DNA of 45,855 nucleotides, taken from positions 1 through 45,855 of the forward strand of contig CABVCJ010000008.1 in assembly GCA_902496845.1 (NCBI GenBank). Direction: 5' to 3'. The stretch is from an uncultured Collinsella sp. Lineage in GTDB: Bacteria > Actinomycetota > Coriobacteriia > Coriobacteriales > Coriobacteriaceae. Position 1 is the first letter of the stretch. Each line of letters begins with the position of its first letter. The notes under the pieces were generated by a model that saw only the letters and a program-made list of their open reading frames with translations, was not told where the DNA came from and searched no databases. Below are positions 25,114 through 33,218 of this stretch, in pieces. The position numbers were made by a program, and so were the translations under genes.

Positions 25114-26040
25114 CTATGCCGGCTGACGGTCGAGGCACGCGTCCCACATTTGGTCGCGTTCCTCTTGGCTAATGCCCTTGAGTGTCTTGTCGATGAGTTT
25201 AAGCAGCTTGTCCGAGCCCTTGCGGCAGCCGACGTTTGCCGCGACCTCCTGCTTAAAGCCCTCGCCCTCGGCAAAATGAATAGGGACGATACCCGGGTTT
25301 TGGGCCATATAGCCCTTCTCGTTCTCGGTGTTGTAAGTCACGGCGTCGCACGTGTCCTGCAGCAGATTCGAGAACACCGTGGGGACCGAATCGACCGGGT
25401 TCTTGTGCACAACGCCCGGAATCTCGTCGATGACGGTGTCGAGCATGGTGTCCTTTTGGCCGAGTACCGTGGCACCGCTAAAGTCGCTGAGCTTGGTGGC
25501 GTTTTGGTAGGGGGAACCCTCTTTTACGAACAGGCCAAAGTAGCCAATGAAGTACGGGTCGGAGAAGCCGACCGACTCCTCGCGCTCGGGCGTGGCGCTC
25601 ATACCGGCGATGATGAGGTCGATCTGGCCGTTGTTGAGCGAATCGATGAGGCCCGAGAAGCTCTGCTTGACGGCAACGGGCTCGCCACCGAGGGCCTTGC
25701 AGACGATCTTGGCGATCTGCACGTCGTAGCCATCGGCATAGGCGCCCTGCACGTTGTCGATGGGGATAGTGTACTCACTGGCTTCGGAAACCTGCCAGTT
25801 GTACGGGGCGTAGGCCGCCTCCATGCCAATGCGGATCTTGTCCTTGCCGATCACGGAATCGGACAGGTCGTCGCGACCGCCGCCCGTCGTGGGCTGAACC
25901 ACCTTGAGCGTGGACGGACGCTGACAGCCGGCGAGCGCGCCGGCGACGACGGAAGCGCTCGCAGCGAGAGCGCTACCCAAGAAGATGCGACGGCTGCACA
26001 CCGGCTGTGGATGCGCGTCGCGCTGATGGGGAGAATGCAT
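25114..26040 (-). CDS. Amino-acid ABC transporter substrate-binding lipoprotein
   Basis: A 308-residue type 3 periplasmic-binding-fold protein (SBP_bac_3). The N-terminus carries a twin-arginine-like motif CSRRIFLG (Arg 17, Arg 18), a hydrophobic stretch and a lipobox LAGC (Cys 39), so it is probably a Tat-exported lipoprotein. Family segments YAPYNWQV, IAGMSATPEREESVGFSDPYF and CDAVTYNTENEKGY are present. ATG 26040 follows GGGAAGG. It heads the importer operon. The ligand could be a polar amino acid such as glutamine, but this is not determined. Confidence 0.92.
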   Translation of the reverse strand: MHSPHQRDAHPQPVCSRRIFLGSALAASASVVAGALAGCQRPSTLKVVQPTTGGGRDDLSDSVIGKDKIRIGMEAAYAPYNWQVSEASEYTIPIDNVQGAYADGYDVQIAKIVCKALGGEPVAVKQSFSGLIDSLNNGQIDLIIAGMSATPEREESVGFSDPYFIGYFGLFVKEGSPYQNATKLSDFSGATVLGQKDTMLDTVIDEIPGVVHKNPVDSVPTVFSNLLQDTCDAVTYNTENEKGYMAQNPGIVPIHFAEGEGFKQEVAANVGCRKGSDKLLKLIDKTLKGISQEERDQMWDACLDRQPA

Positions 26041-26155
26041 AATCTGCCTTCCCTGTTGAATCGTATGCTGACGACTTAACAGGATATACGCCAGCGACCA
26101 GCAGTGCAGCACAAGCTCGAAAAATTAATAGACACATGGTAGTCATTGGGGACGT

Positions 26156-26303
26156 CGATGTTTTGGCAATGCCGGCGAGCGACGTCCAGAGCGAACAAGT
26201 GGCATGAAAAAGACAAGGCATGACCAGAAGGTCTATGCCTTGCCTTTTGAATGACAAATTATCGCTCTGGACGGCACGCAGCATCGACCGAGCGGCGGAA
26301 CCT
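26156..26303. repeat. Three-hairpin intergenic repeat, copy 3
   Basis: The 5' flank and outer arms match copy 2. The central hairpin is GACAAGGCAT...ATGCCTTGCC, with apex TGACCAGAAGGTCT, the exact reverse complement of the copy 2 apex (AGACCTTCTGGTCA). The right outer arm reads CTCTGGACG, restoring a pair that is G-T in copies 1 and 2. The third hairpin is degraded. It ends at the stop codon of the leftward aldose-epimerase-like gene. Confidence 0.83.
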
Positions 26304-27197
26304 CTAGAGCAAGGTGACGCTAAAGCTGCGTTTATCGGTAGCGCCGGGGGCCAAGGTGATGGTGTTGACCTTGTGCTCAAAGACGTCGTCCTCGGTGGAC
26401 ATGGTGGTGTGACCGGTCCAAGGCTCGAGCGCCACAAACGGAGCGTCGTTGGCGGCAGACCACACGCCGATGTACTTAAAGCCTTCAAAGTCGATCTTGA
26501 CGCCGTGGCCCGACTTGCGGCCGCGCAGCGTGAGCGTGGAGCCCGGGGTATCGGTGAACATGATGGCGTCGTTATCGAAGCTGCGGTGCGTGATGGGCAG
26601 CACGTCCGAGTTATCGGGGGCCTTGTAGCTACCCTCGAACGTCATAAGGCCATCGGGCGTGATGACGGGGGCCTCGTTAGTCCAAGCCTCGGTAAACGCC
26701 AGCTCGTAATCCTCGAACGCCTCGTCCTCGGCGCCGGGGGCGGGCACGTTAAATGCGGGGTGGCCGCCCACCGAGAACGGCAGGTCCACGTCGCCGGTGT
26801 TGGTGACGGCAAAGGTCTGCGTAAGGGTGGCGTCGCCGGTCAGGGCATAGGTCATGTTGAGCTTAAAGTGGAATGGGAACGCCTTGAGCGACTCGGGCGT
26901 GTCGGTGAGCTCGTAGGTAACGGACAAACCGTCCTCCGACACCTCGACGATCTTGTGCTCGACAATGCGTGCGATGCCGTGGCGCGCCATCTCGCAGGTG
27001 CCGGCGGCAGACGTCGCCGTGTTGTTGCGCAGCGATCCCACGATGGGGAACAGGATGGGCGCGTGCTTGCCCCAAAAGGCCGGGTCGCCCTGCCACAGAT
27101 ACTCATTGCCGTTGAGGGCAAGGCTCGTGAGCTGGGCGCCCATGGAATCGATGGCCGCGGTGAGGCCGCCGCGCTTGATGGTAGTGACGGTGGACAT
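26304..27197 (-). CDS. Aldose 1-epimerase family protein (LacX-like)
   Basis: A 297-residue galactose-mutarotase-fold protein. Seen: FWGKHAPILFPIVGSLRNN (substrate site), VGGHPAFNVP with the acid/base His, and FVALEPWTG with the catalytic Glu. This matches the LacX/YeaD-like subgroup more than GalM itself. It probably interconverts anomers of a sugar or sugar phosphate. ATG 27197 has GGAGGAAG upstream. It is transcribed after the membrane-protein gene; a repeat with terminator character follows. Confidence 0.9.
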   Translation of the reverse strand: MSTVTTIKRGGLTAAIDSMGAQLTSLALNGNEYLWQGDPAFWGKHAPILFPIVGSLRNNTATSAAGTCEMARHGIARIVEHKIVEVSEDGLSVTYELTDTPESLKAFPFHFKLNMTYALTGDATLTQTFAVTNTGDVDLPFSVGGHPAFNVPAPGAEDEAFEDYELAFTEAWTNEAPVITPDGLMTFEGSYKAPDNSDVLPITHRSFDNDAIMFTDTPGSTLTLRGRKSGHGVKIDFEGFKYIGVWSAANDAPFVALEPWTGHTTMSTEDDVFEHKVNTITLAPGATDKRSFSVTLL

Positions 27198-27276
27198 GCT
27201 ACTTCCTCCAAAAGTAAACAACAGTGTCGAGGGTTATTGTCCCACTCTTGGCAGCAGGGCTGAGCGGCAGGCGCAG

Positions 27277-28143
27277 TTATTGAGCAATAGCATAAAGGTC
27301 AAACCCACCCTGCGGCGCGCTATCGACCGTATCGGGTGCTTGCGAATTAAAACTCACCGGGACCATGCGCTTTGAGGCGCGGTAACGCGTGCCGTCGGTG
27401 GCGACGGGCGGCTCATCGACCGTGAGCTCGTAGTCGCCGGGCTTGAGCTCGATACCGTCACCTTCGGAATTGACGTATTGGTACTCGTCGATTGCTTGTC
27501 CCCTGAGCGTGCGGCCCACGATATGGACGAGCATTTGGCTGTCGCCGCGCGCGGTATCCCACGTCGCGCCGTCCTTAACCTCGACCGACACATGCACCGA
27601 GCGCGTGCGGCTGAGCGATTGCTCGACGGACATCTCGACCTTGGCGGCGTCTTGGCGCTGCCGCTCGACATGACCCCAGATGCTGCCGATTGCCGAGCAG
27701 GCGATAACGCCGGCCATGAAGGCGATGAGGATGGGGCCGAGCGGAGAACGGCGGCCCGCGTCTTCCTCACGAGCCAGGTCGGGGCGATGCGTGGGCGCAG
27801 GCGCCTGGGCGCCTTGCGCGGGCACGTCGAGAATGCTGAAAGATGCCGTACTGCCGGGGTCGATGGTGTGGCGCGGTTGCGGGGTCTTTGCCGGCGAAAT
27901 GGACATGTCGGCTGGCTCACCCAGCGTGGCCGTGGCATCGGCCTTTGCCTCGTCGGCCTCGGCCTGGGCCCAAGCCTGTTCAAAGGTCAGGGGCTCGGCG
28001 AGGTCGGAAGTGGCATCCGTCTCGACGGCATCGTTGCCGGTCTCGTCCTCGTCGCTCGACACGTCACGCGACGCGGGCTCGTCCCACTCCTCGTCCGGAG
28101 CCTCGCCCTCGCTATACCACCATTCAAAGTTATCGATATCCAT
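27277..28143 (-). CDS. Unknown membrane-anchored protein with acidic N-terminus
   Basis: I do not recognise this 288-residue protein. An acidic, low-complexity region (1-130, rich in Asp, Glu, Ala and Pro) precedes one transmembrane helix (about 135-156, GPILIAFMAGVIACSAIGSIWG). An extracytoplasmic domain of about 130 residues follows, with beta-rich sequence including SVHVSVEVKDGATWDTARGD and GIELKPGDYELTVDEPPVATDG. The latter part resembles surface-exposed carboxypeptidase-regulatory or PEGA-like beta domains only in flavour. An AAGGGG lies upstream of the ATG. Confidence 0.75.
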   Translation of the reverse strand: MDIDNFEWWYSEGEAPDEEWDEPASRDVSSDEDETGNDAVETDATSDLAEPLTFEQAWAQAEADEAKADATATLGEPADMSISPAKTPQPRHTIDPGSTASFSILDVPAQGAQAPAPTHRPDLAREEDAGRRSPLGPILIAFMAGVIACSAIGSIWGHVERQRQDAAKVEMSVEQSLSRTRSVHVSVEVKDGATWDTARGDSQMLVHIVGRTLRGQAIDEYQYVNSEGDGIELKPGDYELTVDEPPVATDGTRYRASKRMVPVSFNSQAPDTVDSAPQGGFDLYAIAQ

Positions 28144-28218
28144 ACGGGGCGCCCCTTAGGCCTCGCAAATAAACACTTGTTAGCCTTATACCCGCAGATG
28201 GCGCTGGAGCTCGCACGG

Positions 28219-28250
28219 AATGCGATAAAGGGACTGCTCCTTTGTCGCAT
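28219..28250. repeat. TGTGAC-type palindrome, GCGAC variant
   Basis: AATGCGATAAAGG (28219-28232 region) pairs with CCTTTGTCGCAT (28239-28250). Relative to the commoner form TGTGAC...GTCACA, one T-A pair has become C-G on both arms, a compensatory change that keeps the stem. It lies between the unknown membrane gene and the MerR gene. Confidence 0.8.
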
Positions 28251-28319
28251 CGAAGTTGCGGTGGAATAGTTCCTGTTTGCACGCCCACTCGAGCTATTTA
28301 GGGACTATTTCACCGCAAG

Positions 28320-29186
28320 TTATTTGAGGGCGACGGGGATTTGGATACAGCAGAAGTCCTCTTGGTGAGACTCGTCGTAGCTCGTGGTGTCCAGGTAGCA
28401 AAAATCGAAAGCATTGCCGATGGGCTGGAGCGCGTGCCTGTCCATGCAGGCCACGATGGCGCGGATACCCTCGGGCTCGTACGGCATGCCCCAGCGACTC
28501 ATGCACAGGTACGTGCCCTCGGGCAGCACCTCGACGCCAATCTCCGCCAGCTCGGCAGGATCGCTCGGCAGTATTTCCTCGGCACCACGCGGCAACACGG
28601 CAAAGGAACCGGCACCGGCGATGGGGTCGTCGGAATGCAGCGCCTCGCGACGCAGCATGGCGCCCCAACCGCGCATGGGGCGTGTGCCCGTGAGCGCACG
28701 CATGCGCAGAATCGCCCGCATGAGCGTGGGGTGCAGCATCGAGCGGCCACGCTCGATATCGCTCGGGAACTCCTCAAAGACCACGTAGCGGCGCTCGAAT
28801 TGCTTGAGCTCCGGTTTGCCCTCGCGCTCGCGCCAATAGACCGCCTCGTCGTAAAAACTCAGCCGCTCCTGCACGCTCGCGCGCTCGGCTTTGAGCCCGG
28901 CAATCTGCTCGTCGAGCGCCTGCACCCGCGAGCGCAGGTGATCGGTCATCTCTCCAATGTCGAACGTCGAGGTCAGGCGATCGATCTCATCGAGTTCCAG
29001 TCCCAAGTCGCGCAGCATGCAGATCAGACGCATGAGCGGGATCTGCGTGGGCGAATAGAAACGGTAGCCTTTTTCGTTAACCACGGCGGGTTTAAACAGA
29101 CCGATCTTGTCGTAGTAGATGAGCGTTTGGCGCGAAACGTTAAACAAGCTCGCCATCTCGCTAATCGCATACATACCCGTCTGCAT
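28320..29186 (-). CDS. MerR-family regulator with GyrI-like effector domain
   Basis: A 288-residue regulator. The N-terminal MerR winged helix is MYAISEMASLFNVSRQTLIYYDKIGLFKPAVVNEKGYRFYS. A dimerisation coiled coil spans about 80-125, and the C-terminal half is a BmrR/GyrI-like ligand-binding domain (FEEFPSDIERG, LPEGTYLCMSRWGMPYEPEGIRAIVACMDRHALQPIGNAFDFCYLD). Such proteins sense amphipathic or aromatic compounds and activate promoters with long spacers. ATG 29186 follows GGAGGACCT. It lies downstream of ubiX beyond a terminator. Dyads with MerR-type geometry occur upstream of the transporter and the LpdD-IDI fusion, so it is the likely regulator of the cluster. Confidence 0.9.
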   Translation of the reverse strand: MQTGMYAISEMASLFNVSRQTLIYYDKIGLFKPAVVNEKGYRFYSPTQIPLMRLICMLRDLGLELDEIDRLTSTFDIGEMTDHLRSRVQALDEQIAGLKAERASVQERLSFYDEAVYWREREGKPELKQFERRYVVFEEFPSDIERGRSMLHPTLMRAILRMRALTGTRPMRGWGAMLRREALHSDDPIAGAGSFAVLPRGAEEILPSDPAELAEIGVEVLPEGTYLCMSRWGMPYEPEGIRAIVACMDRHALQPIGNAFDFCYLDTTSYDESHQEDFCCIQIPVALK

Positions 29187-29213
29187 AGGTCCTCCCGACA
29201 CACCCTTTGACAC

Positions 29214-29245
29214 GAAAAGCCCGCCGCCCACAGGGGCAGCGGGCT
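29214..29245 (-). terminator. Rho-independent terminator between ubiX and the MerR gene
   Basis: AGCCCGC (29239-29245 on the minus strand) pairs with GCGGGCT (29218-29224). The loop is GC-rich, and TTTTCG follows. It ends the transporter-ubiD-ubiX transcript and reduces read-through into the regulator gene. Confidence 0.75.
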
Positions 29246-29277
29246 CAAACACTACTCGTATCCTACCCTAAAGATGC

Positions 29278-29856
29278 CTATGACCAGCGCTTATAGTTGG
29301 CGCACGACACGCCGACGGCCTCGAGTGCCTTGGCGGCGATGTGATGCACCGCCTCATCGAGCGTGGCGGGGCCGTTGTAAAACGTGAGCATGGGCGGCAT
29401 GAGCATGACGCCCGGCACGCGCGCCAGGCGTGCCATGTTGTCGACATGGATCGCACTGAAGGGCGTCTCGCGCACCATAAGCACCAGGCGGCGCTGCTCT
29501 TTCATCTGCACATCGGCCGCACGCAGCAACAGGTTTTCGCTGTAGCCGCTCGCGATGCCGGCGAGCGTCTTCATGGAGCAGGGAGCCACGATCATGCCGT
29601 CGACCGGATAGGTGCCGCTTGCGATGGCAGCGCCAATGTTCTTGTTGTCGTAGACCACATCGGCATAGCACGCAAACTCGTCGAGCGTCATGCCGAGCTC
29701 CTGCTCGATGGTGATCTCTCCCCCGCGCGTGACGACAAGCGCCGACTCAGCGCCGGCCTGGCGCAGGCATTTGAGGCATTCAAGGCCCAGTGCCGCACCG
29801 CTGGCGCCAGACACGCCAACGACAATGCGACGGGGACGAACAGAAGACTCAGGCAT
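29278..29856 (-). CDS. ubiX: Flavin prenyltransferase, UbiX/Pad1/LpdB family
   Basis: A 192-residue flavoprotein that joins a dimethylallyl group to FMN, giving the prenylated FMN cofactor required by UbiD decarboxylases. The N-terminal FMN-binding GVSGASGAALGLECLK, the central ASGTYPVDGMIVAPCSMKTLAGIASGYS and the C-terminal LMPPMLTFYN are typical. The bacterial enzyme uses dimethylallyl monophosphate rather than the diphosphate. It lies 33 bases after the UbiD gene on the same strand, so its product matures the adjacent enzyme. Confidence 0.95.
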   Translation of the reverse strand: MPESSVRPRRIVVGVSGASGAALGLECLKCLRQAGAESALVVTRGGEITIEQELGMTLDEFACYADVVYDNKNIGAAIASGTYPVDGMIVAPCSMKTLAGIASGYSENLLLRAADVQMKEQRRLVLMVRETPFSAIHVDNMARLARVPGVMLMPPMLTFYNGPATLDEAVHHIAAKALEAVGVSCANYKRWS

Positions 29857-29889
29857 GACAACTCCTTAACTACTTGGTAGGGCTACTTA

Positions 29890-31377
29890 CTAGAAGGCGA
29901 GCTCGGCGGCCCACTTGTCCTTGTCGATCTCCATGAACTGCGAGCGGATGAAGTTCTTCTTGAGGTTAAACGGAACCGTGCAGTCGAAGATGGCCTTGCA
30001 GGCGATACCGTGCTCGCGGATCGAAGGATCGAACGCGGGGTCGTTGGACGGATCGAGCACGTGGCAGTGGCAACCGGGGATGGTGATGAGGTCCACGTCG
30101 GCCTGGAAGCGTGTGGTCATGGCCCACATCACGTCGCTCATATCGAAGATGTCGACATCCTCGTCGACAAGGATGACGTGCTTGAGCTCGGAGAACGCCG
30201 AGAAGGCGAGCATGGCGGCGTTGCGCTGACGGCCCTCGTCATTTTTGCTCGACTTCTTGAACTGCATGATGGCAACGAACTTGCCGCCACCGCAGGGAGC
30301 GGCGTGAACGTTGAGCAGGCGGCCCGGGATAGCGGTCTCGACCATCTTGTAGATGGAGGCCTCGGTGGGGATACCGGCCATGGACACGTGCTCGTGCGAA
30401 GGGCCGATGCAGCTCTCCATAATGGGGTTGACGCGCGTGGTGACGGCGGTGATCTTGATCACCGGGCAGACCTTGGCGCCACCGGTGTAGCCGGGGAACT
30501 CGGGCATGGCGTAGCCGTGGCCGTTGACATCCTCGTTGATGGTCTCGTCGTGCATGAGGTAGCCCTCGAGCACGTACTCGGCATTGGCAATGCACTTCTG
30601 CGGAACGGTGACGCAGTCGGCAAGCTCGACGGCGCGGCCGCGCAGGGCGCCGGCGATCTGCAGCTCGTTGAAGCCGAGCGGCGTGGTGGGAGCCTCGAAG
30701 CCGCAGCACATGTACACGGCGGGGTCCAGGCCGATGGAGATGGAGATGGGCATATCCTCGCCGCGCTGGCAGTACTCGTCAAAGAACGCACCCAGGTGAC
30801 GGCTGCCCGGGGTGATCCACATGGCGAGCTTGTCCTTGTCGACGCAGGAGAAGCGGTGGATGGTTACGTCGGACTGGGTGCCATCGGGGCTCGTGCCATA
30901 GGCGAGGCCCATGGTGATGTAGGGGCCGCCGTCAACGGGCGTGTTGGTGGGAGCGGGAACGATCTTGCGCAGGTCAAAGCCCTCGTCGGTCGCCTTGTAC
31001 ACGACCTCCTGGCAGTCGACGTGCTTGCCCTCGGCGATCTGCTCGGGGGCGATCAGGTTCTCGAAGCGCTTGCCGATCTCGAGGCCCAGGTGCTCCTCGT
31101 CCAGGTCGAGCAGGGCGGCAACGCGCTTGCGGCTGGCAAGCATACCGATGCAGACCTTGGCGTCGTCAAAGCCCTTGACGTTGTTGAAGACCATCACCGG
31201 ACCCTCTTTGGTCGGGCGCATGACGGTGCCGCCAGCACCGACGTGACGGTAGACGCCCGAGACCTCGGCATCGGGATCGACCTGGGTGTCGGTCTCGAGC
31301 AGCTGGCCCGGCATCTCACGCAAAAAGTCGAGCGCGGAACGCAGGTCGTGGATCTGGGAAGCATCGGTAGTGGACAT
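29890..31377 (-). CDS. UbiD-family decarboxylase, gallate decarboxylase (LpdC)-like
   Basis: A 495-residue prenyl-FMN-dependent (de)carboxylase. From memory of Lactiplantibacillus plantarum LpdC, many blocks match closely: ETDTQVDPDAEVSGVYRHVG, GPVMVFNNVKGF, YKATDEGFDLRK, APTNTP, SDVTIHR, GPSHEHVSMAGIPTEASIY and ILVDEDVDIFDMSDV. The family acidic motif is AEYVLEGYLM. LpdC decarboxylates gallate to pyrogallol and protocatechuate to catechol. ATG 31377 has AAGGAG upstream; the leader contains an 8-bp hairpin (31400-31424). With UbiX, an anion transporter and an LpdD domain nearby, an aromatic-acid decarboxylase is a confident call. The exact substrate is inferred. Confidence 0.92.
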   Translation of the reverse strand: MSTTDASQIHDLRSALDFLREMPGQLLETDTQVDPDAEVSGVYRHVGAGGTVMRPTKEGPVMVFNNVKGFDDAKVCIGMLASRKRVAALLDLDEEHLGLEIGKRFENLIAPEQIAEGKHVDCQEVVYKATDEGFDLRKIVPAPTNTPVDGGPYITMGLAYGTSPDGTQSDVTIHRFSCVDKDKLAMWITPGSRHLGAFFDEYCQRGEDMPISISIGLDPAVYMCCGFEAPTTPLGFNELQIAGALRGRAVELADCVTVPQKCIANAEYVLEGYLMHDETINEDVNGHGYAMPEFPGYTGGAKVCPVIKITAVTTRVNPIMESCIGPSHEHVSMAGIPTEASIYKMVETAIPGRLLNVHAAPCGGGKFVAIMQFKKSSKNDEGRQRNAAMLAFSAFSELKHVILVDEDVDIFDMSDVMWAMTTRFQADVDLITIPGCHCHVLDPSNDPAFDPSIREHGIACKAIFDCTVPFNLKKNFIRSQFMEIDKDKWAAELAF

Positions 31378-31519
31378 GGCGTACTCCTTTCGGGAGAGTG
31401 TCCGGCGACGGGGTGCCGCCGGACGGGGTAACGTAATGGGGCCGCGGCGCTCACAAATGGAGCGCTCGACCACTCGAAGTTCAAGCGCTTGGCTGCTTAC
31501 AGCCGGGGCGCTCGACCGC

Positions 31520-32977
31520 TTACATCAGGCCAAAGAGGTGGAACCAGGCGGCCTCGACCAGCACGACGACAAAGACGACCGCGGTGAGGGGGATGCCCAT
31601 GCGCATAGCCTCTTTGGAGGTGTAGCCGCCGGCGTCCTTGCCTTCGCCGATAAGGATCGGCAGGTTATGGAACGGCAGGATGTAGTGGATGTTGATGGAC
31701 GTGAAGACGATGAGCGCCACGGCGAGTGGGCTCACGCTGGAGCCGGCGGCAAAGCTGATAAATGCCGGCACGCACACGCCGAGCACGGCCATGACCGAGC
31801 CCATGAACATGTGGATGATCATGGAAAGCGCGGCGACGAGCAGGGCGAACAGGAAGATGTTCTCAGGCACGGAGCTGGGGAGCACGACGTCGGCGATCCA
31901 GGCGTTCATGCCGGTGGCACCGCCCACGGAGCCCACGGCCATGGCGGCCGTCAGGAACATGAGGGACTTGATGTCGACAGCGTTCCAGCTGGCGGGAGTG
32001 AGGACTTCGCCGATGATGGGCATGGCGAGAGCAACGCCAATGGCCAGGGTGACCCAGCCGATATAGTCGCCCGAGACGGTGAGCCACAGCGCGATGGCGA
32101 TGACAAGCCACACGATGGTGCGGATCTCCTTGACGGAGAGCTTGCCGAGCGCGGCCTGCTTGGCCACGATCTGCTCGCGATCGTAGACGAGCTCCTTGCT
32201 GGGCTTAAAGAGGAAAAGGCCCAGGAACAGGGTGCACAGCAGCGCAACCAGCATAGGCACGCTCATGTACAGGAACCAGTCGACGAAGAACGGGCTCATG
32301 CCGCCGGCCTCGGCACTGTACTGCGCAACGAGCGGGTTAAGCGTGGAGTCGCCCGTCAGGAAGAACATGGAACCCGGGGCGGCAGCGGCAAACACGAGGA
32401 AGCCGAGCTTGCCCTTGTCGTCGTCACCGTAGCCGGCGGACTCGGCAATGACCGAGACGACGGCGAGAATGAGGAAGGCGCGGGGGAACGGATGCGGGAT
32501 CAGCAGCGACAGCACAAAGGTGAGCGCGAAGATCGAGATGATGAGCGACTTGGCGTCGCGCACGAACTTGAGCATGAACGCGTAGGCGATGCGCTCGCCC
32601 AGGCCCGACTCCTTGACCGCGCTGGCGATGAGGTAGGCGCCGATGACGAGCCACATGGTGGCCTTGGTCCACGAGCTAAACGTGGAGGCGACCGTCGCCG
32701 AGATGCTCACGGCGCCCGTGTCGTCCACGCACACCTTGAACAGGACGAGCAGTGCGCAGTAGAGCAGGCCCACAAAGCCCGGCTGTGCCACGCCGCATGC
32801 CCAGAACACCACCGTGGCGATCGTCAGTGCCAGACAGGTCTGACCGCCGACCGTGAGCTCGACCGTCGAGCTCAGCTCCGCCAAAGGAAGAAACTTCACC
32901 AGCAAAAAGACAACGATACCCAGCACAAAGCCAATTTCGCGCTTGGTGATCTTAAACGCCTTCTTTTCCGCTTCCAT
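31520..32977 (-). CDS. DASS/SLC13-family anion transporter
   Basis: A 485-residue integral membrane protein with about 12 hydrophobic segments, resembling the divalent-anion:sodium symporter family (citrate, succinate and aromatic-acid carriers). The two pseudo-repeats carry PGSMFFLTGDSTLNPLVAQY and INIHYILPFHNLPILIGEG, at the positions of the SNT-type substrate/Na+ motifs. It precedes the UbiD gene by 142 bases on the same strand, so it probably imports the acid substrate of the decarboxylase, or exchanges it for product. A terminator hairpin and a MerR-like dyad lie upstream. Confidence 0.88.
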   Translation of the reverse strand: MEAEKKAFKITKREIGFVLGIVVFLLVKFLPLAELSSTVELTVGGQTCLALTIATVVFWACGVAQPGFVGLLYCALLVLFKVCVDDTGAVSISATVASTFSSWTKATMWLVIGAYLIASAVKESGLGERIAYAFMLKFVRDAKSLIISIFALTFVLSLLIPHPFPRAFLILAVVSVIAESAGYGDDDKGKLGFLVFAAAAPGSMFFLTGDSTLNPLVAQYSAEAGGMSPFFVDWFLYMSVPMLVALLCTLFLGLFLFKPSKELVYDREQIVAKQAALGKLSVKEIRTIVWLVIAIALWLTVSGDYIGWVTLAIGVALAMPIIGEVLTPASWNAVDIKSLMFLTAAMAVGSVGGATGMNAWIADVVLPSSVPENIFLFALLVAALSMIIHMFMGSVMAVLGVCVPAFISFAAGSSVSPLAVALIVFTSINIHYILPFHNLPILIGEGKDAGGYTSKEAMRMGIPLTAVVFVVVLVEAAWFHLFGLM

Positions 32978-33030
32978 CTCCCCACCTTTCTTGTTGGGGG
33001 CGCTCCGAATTCGCAGCCATGTTGCCGCTT

Positions 33031-33059
33031 AAAAAGGGGCGCCCGTTATCGGACACCCC
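33031..33059 (-). terminator. Terminator overlapping the transporter promoter
   Basis: On the minus strand GGGGTGTCCG (33050-33059), a four-base ATAA loop and CGGGCGCCCC (33036-33045), all ten pairs formed with two G-U, then TTTTT (33031-33035). It lies 54 bases before the transporter ATG. A transcript starting from the proposed promoter (about 33055) would lack most of the first four G residues and so escape termination, while read-through from the LpdD-IDI gene would stop. Confidence 0.8.
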
Positions 33060-33061
33060 TT

Positions 33062-33092
33062 ACGTTGCGCTGTGTTGCGGCAATACAGTCAA
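33062..33092 (-). promoter_or_regulatory. MerR-type promoter/operator of the transporter-ubiD-ubiX unit
   Basis: On the minus strand TTGACT (33087-33092), a 19-base spacer carrying the dyad CTGTATTGCCGCAACACAG (33070-33088), then CAACGT (33062-33067). Over 23 bases from the -35, 19 positions are identical to the site at 34201-34231 in the same orientation. A 19-bp spacer with a dyad between -35 and -10 is the hallmark of MerR-activated promoters. Confidence 0.65.
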
Positions 33093-33125
33093 GCGGATTT
33101 TTTGGATGAGAAGCGATTCCCTAGA

Positions 33126-33193
33126 CAAAAACCGTCACAACATTCGACGCTTTTCCTCGTTTTCGAGATTTTCGCCGAATGTTGTGACGGTTT
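33126..33193 (-). terminator. 18-bp-arm hairpin terminator after the LpdD-IDI gene
   Basis: Perfect arms AAACCGTCACAACATTCG (33129-33146) and its complement (33176-33193) are separated by 29 bases that hold CTCG-TTTT-CGAG. On the minus strand the stem ends in GGTTTTTG, an intrinsic-terminator signature. Its long AT-rich loop and regular form suggest a dispersed repeat used as a terminator. Confidence 0.7.
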
Positions 33194-33218
33194 GGATGTG
33201 GCAAAGGGACTGTCTTTT

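Noticed and set aside
31286..33109. 607-residue plus-strand frame opposite the anion transporter
   Set aside because: Highly charged His/Glu/Asp/Arg repeats, as expected from the complement of hydrophobic membrane-protein codons.
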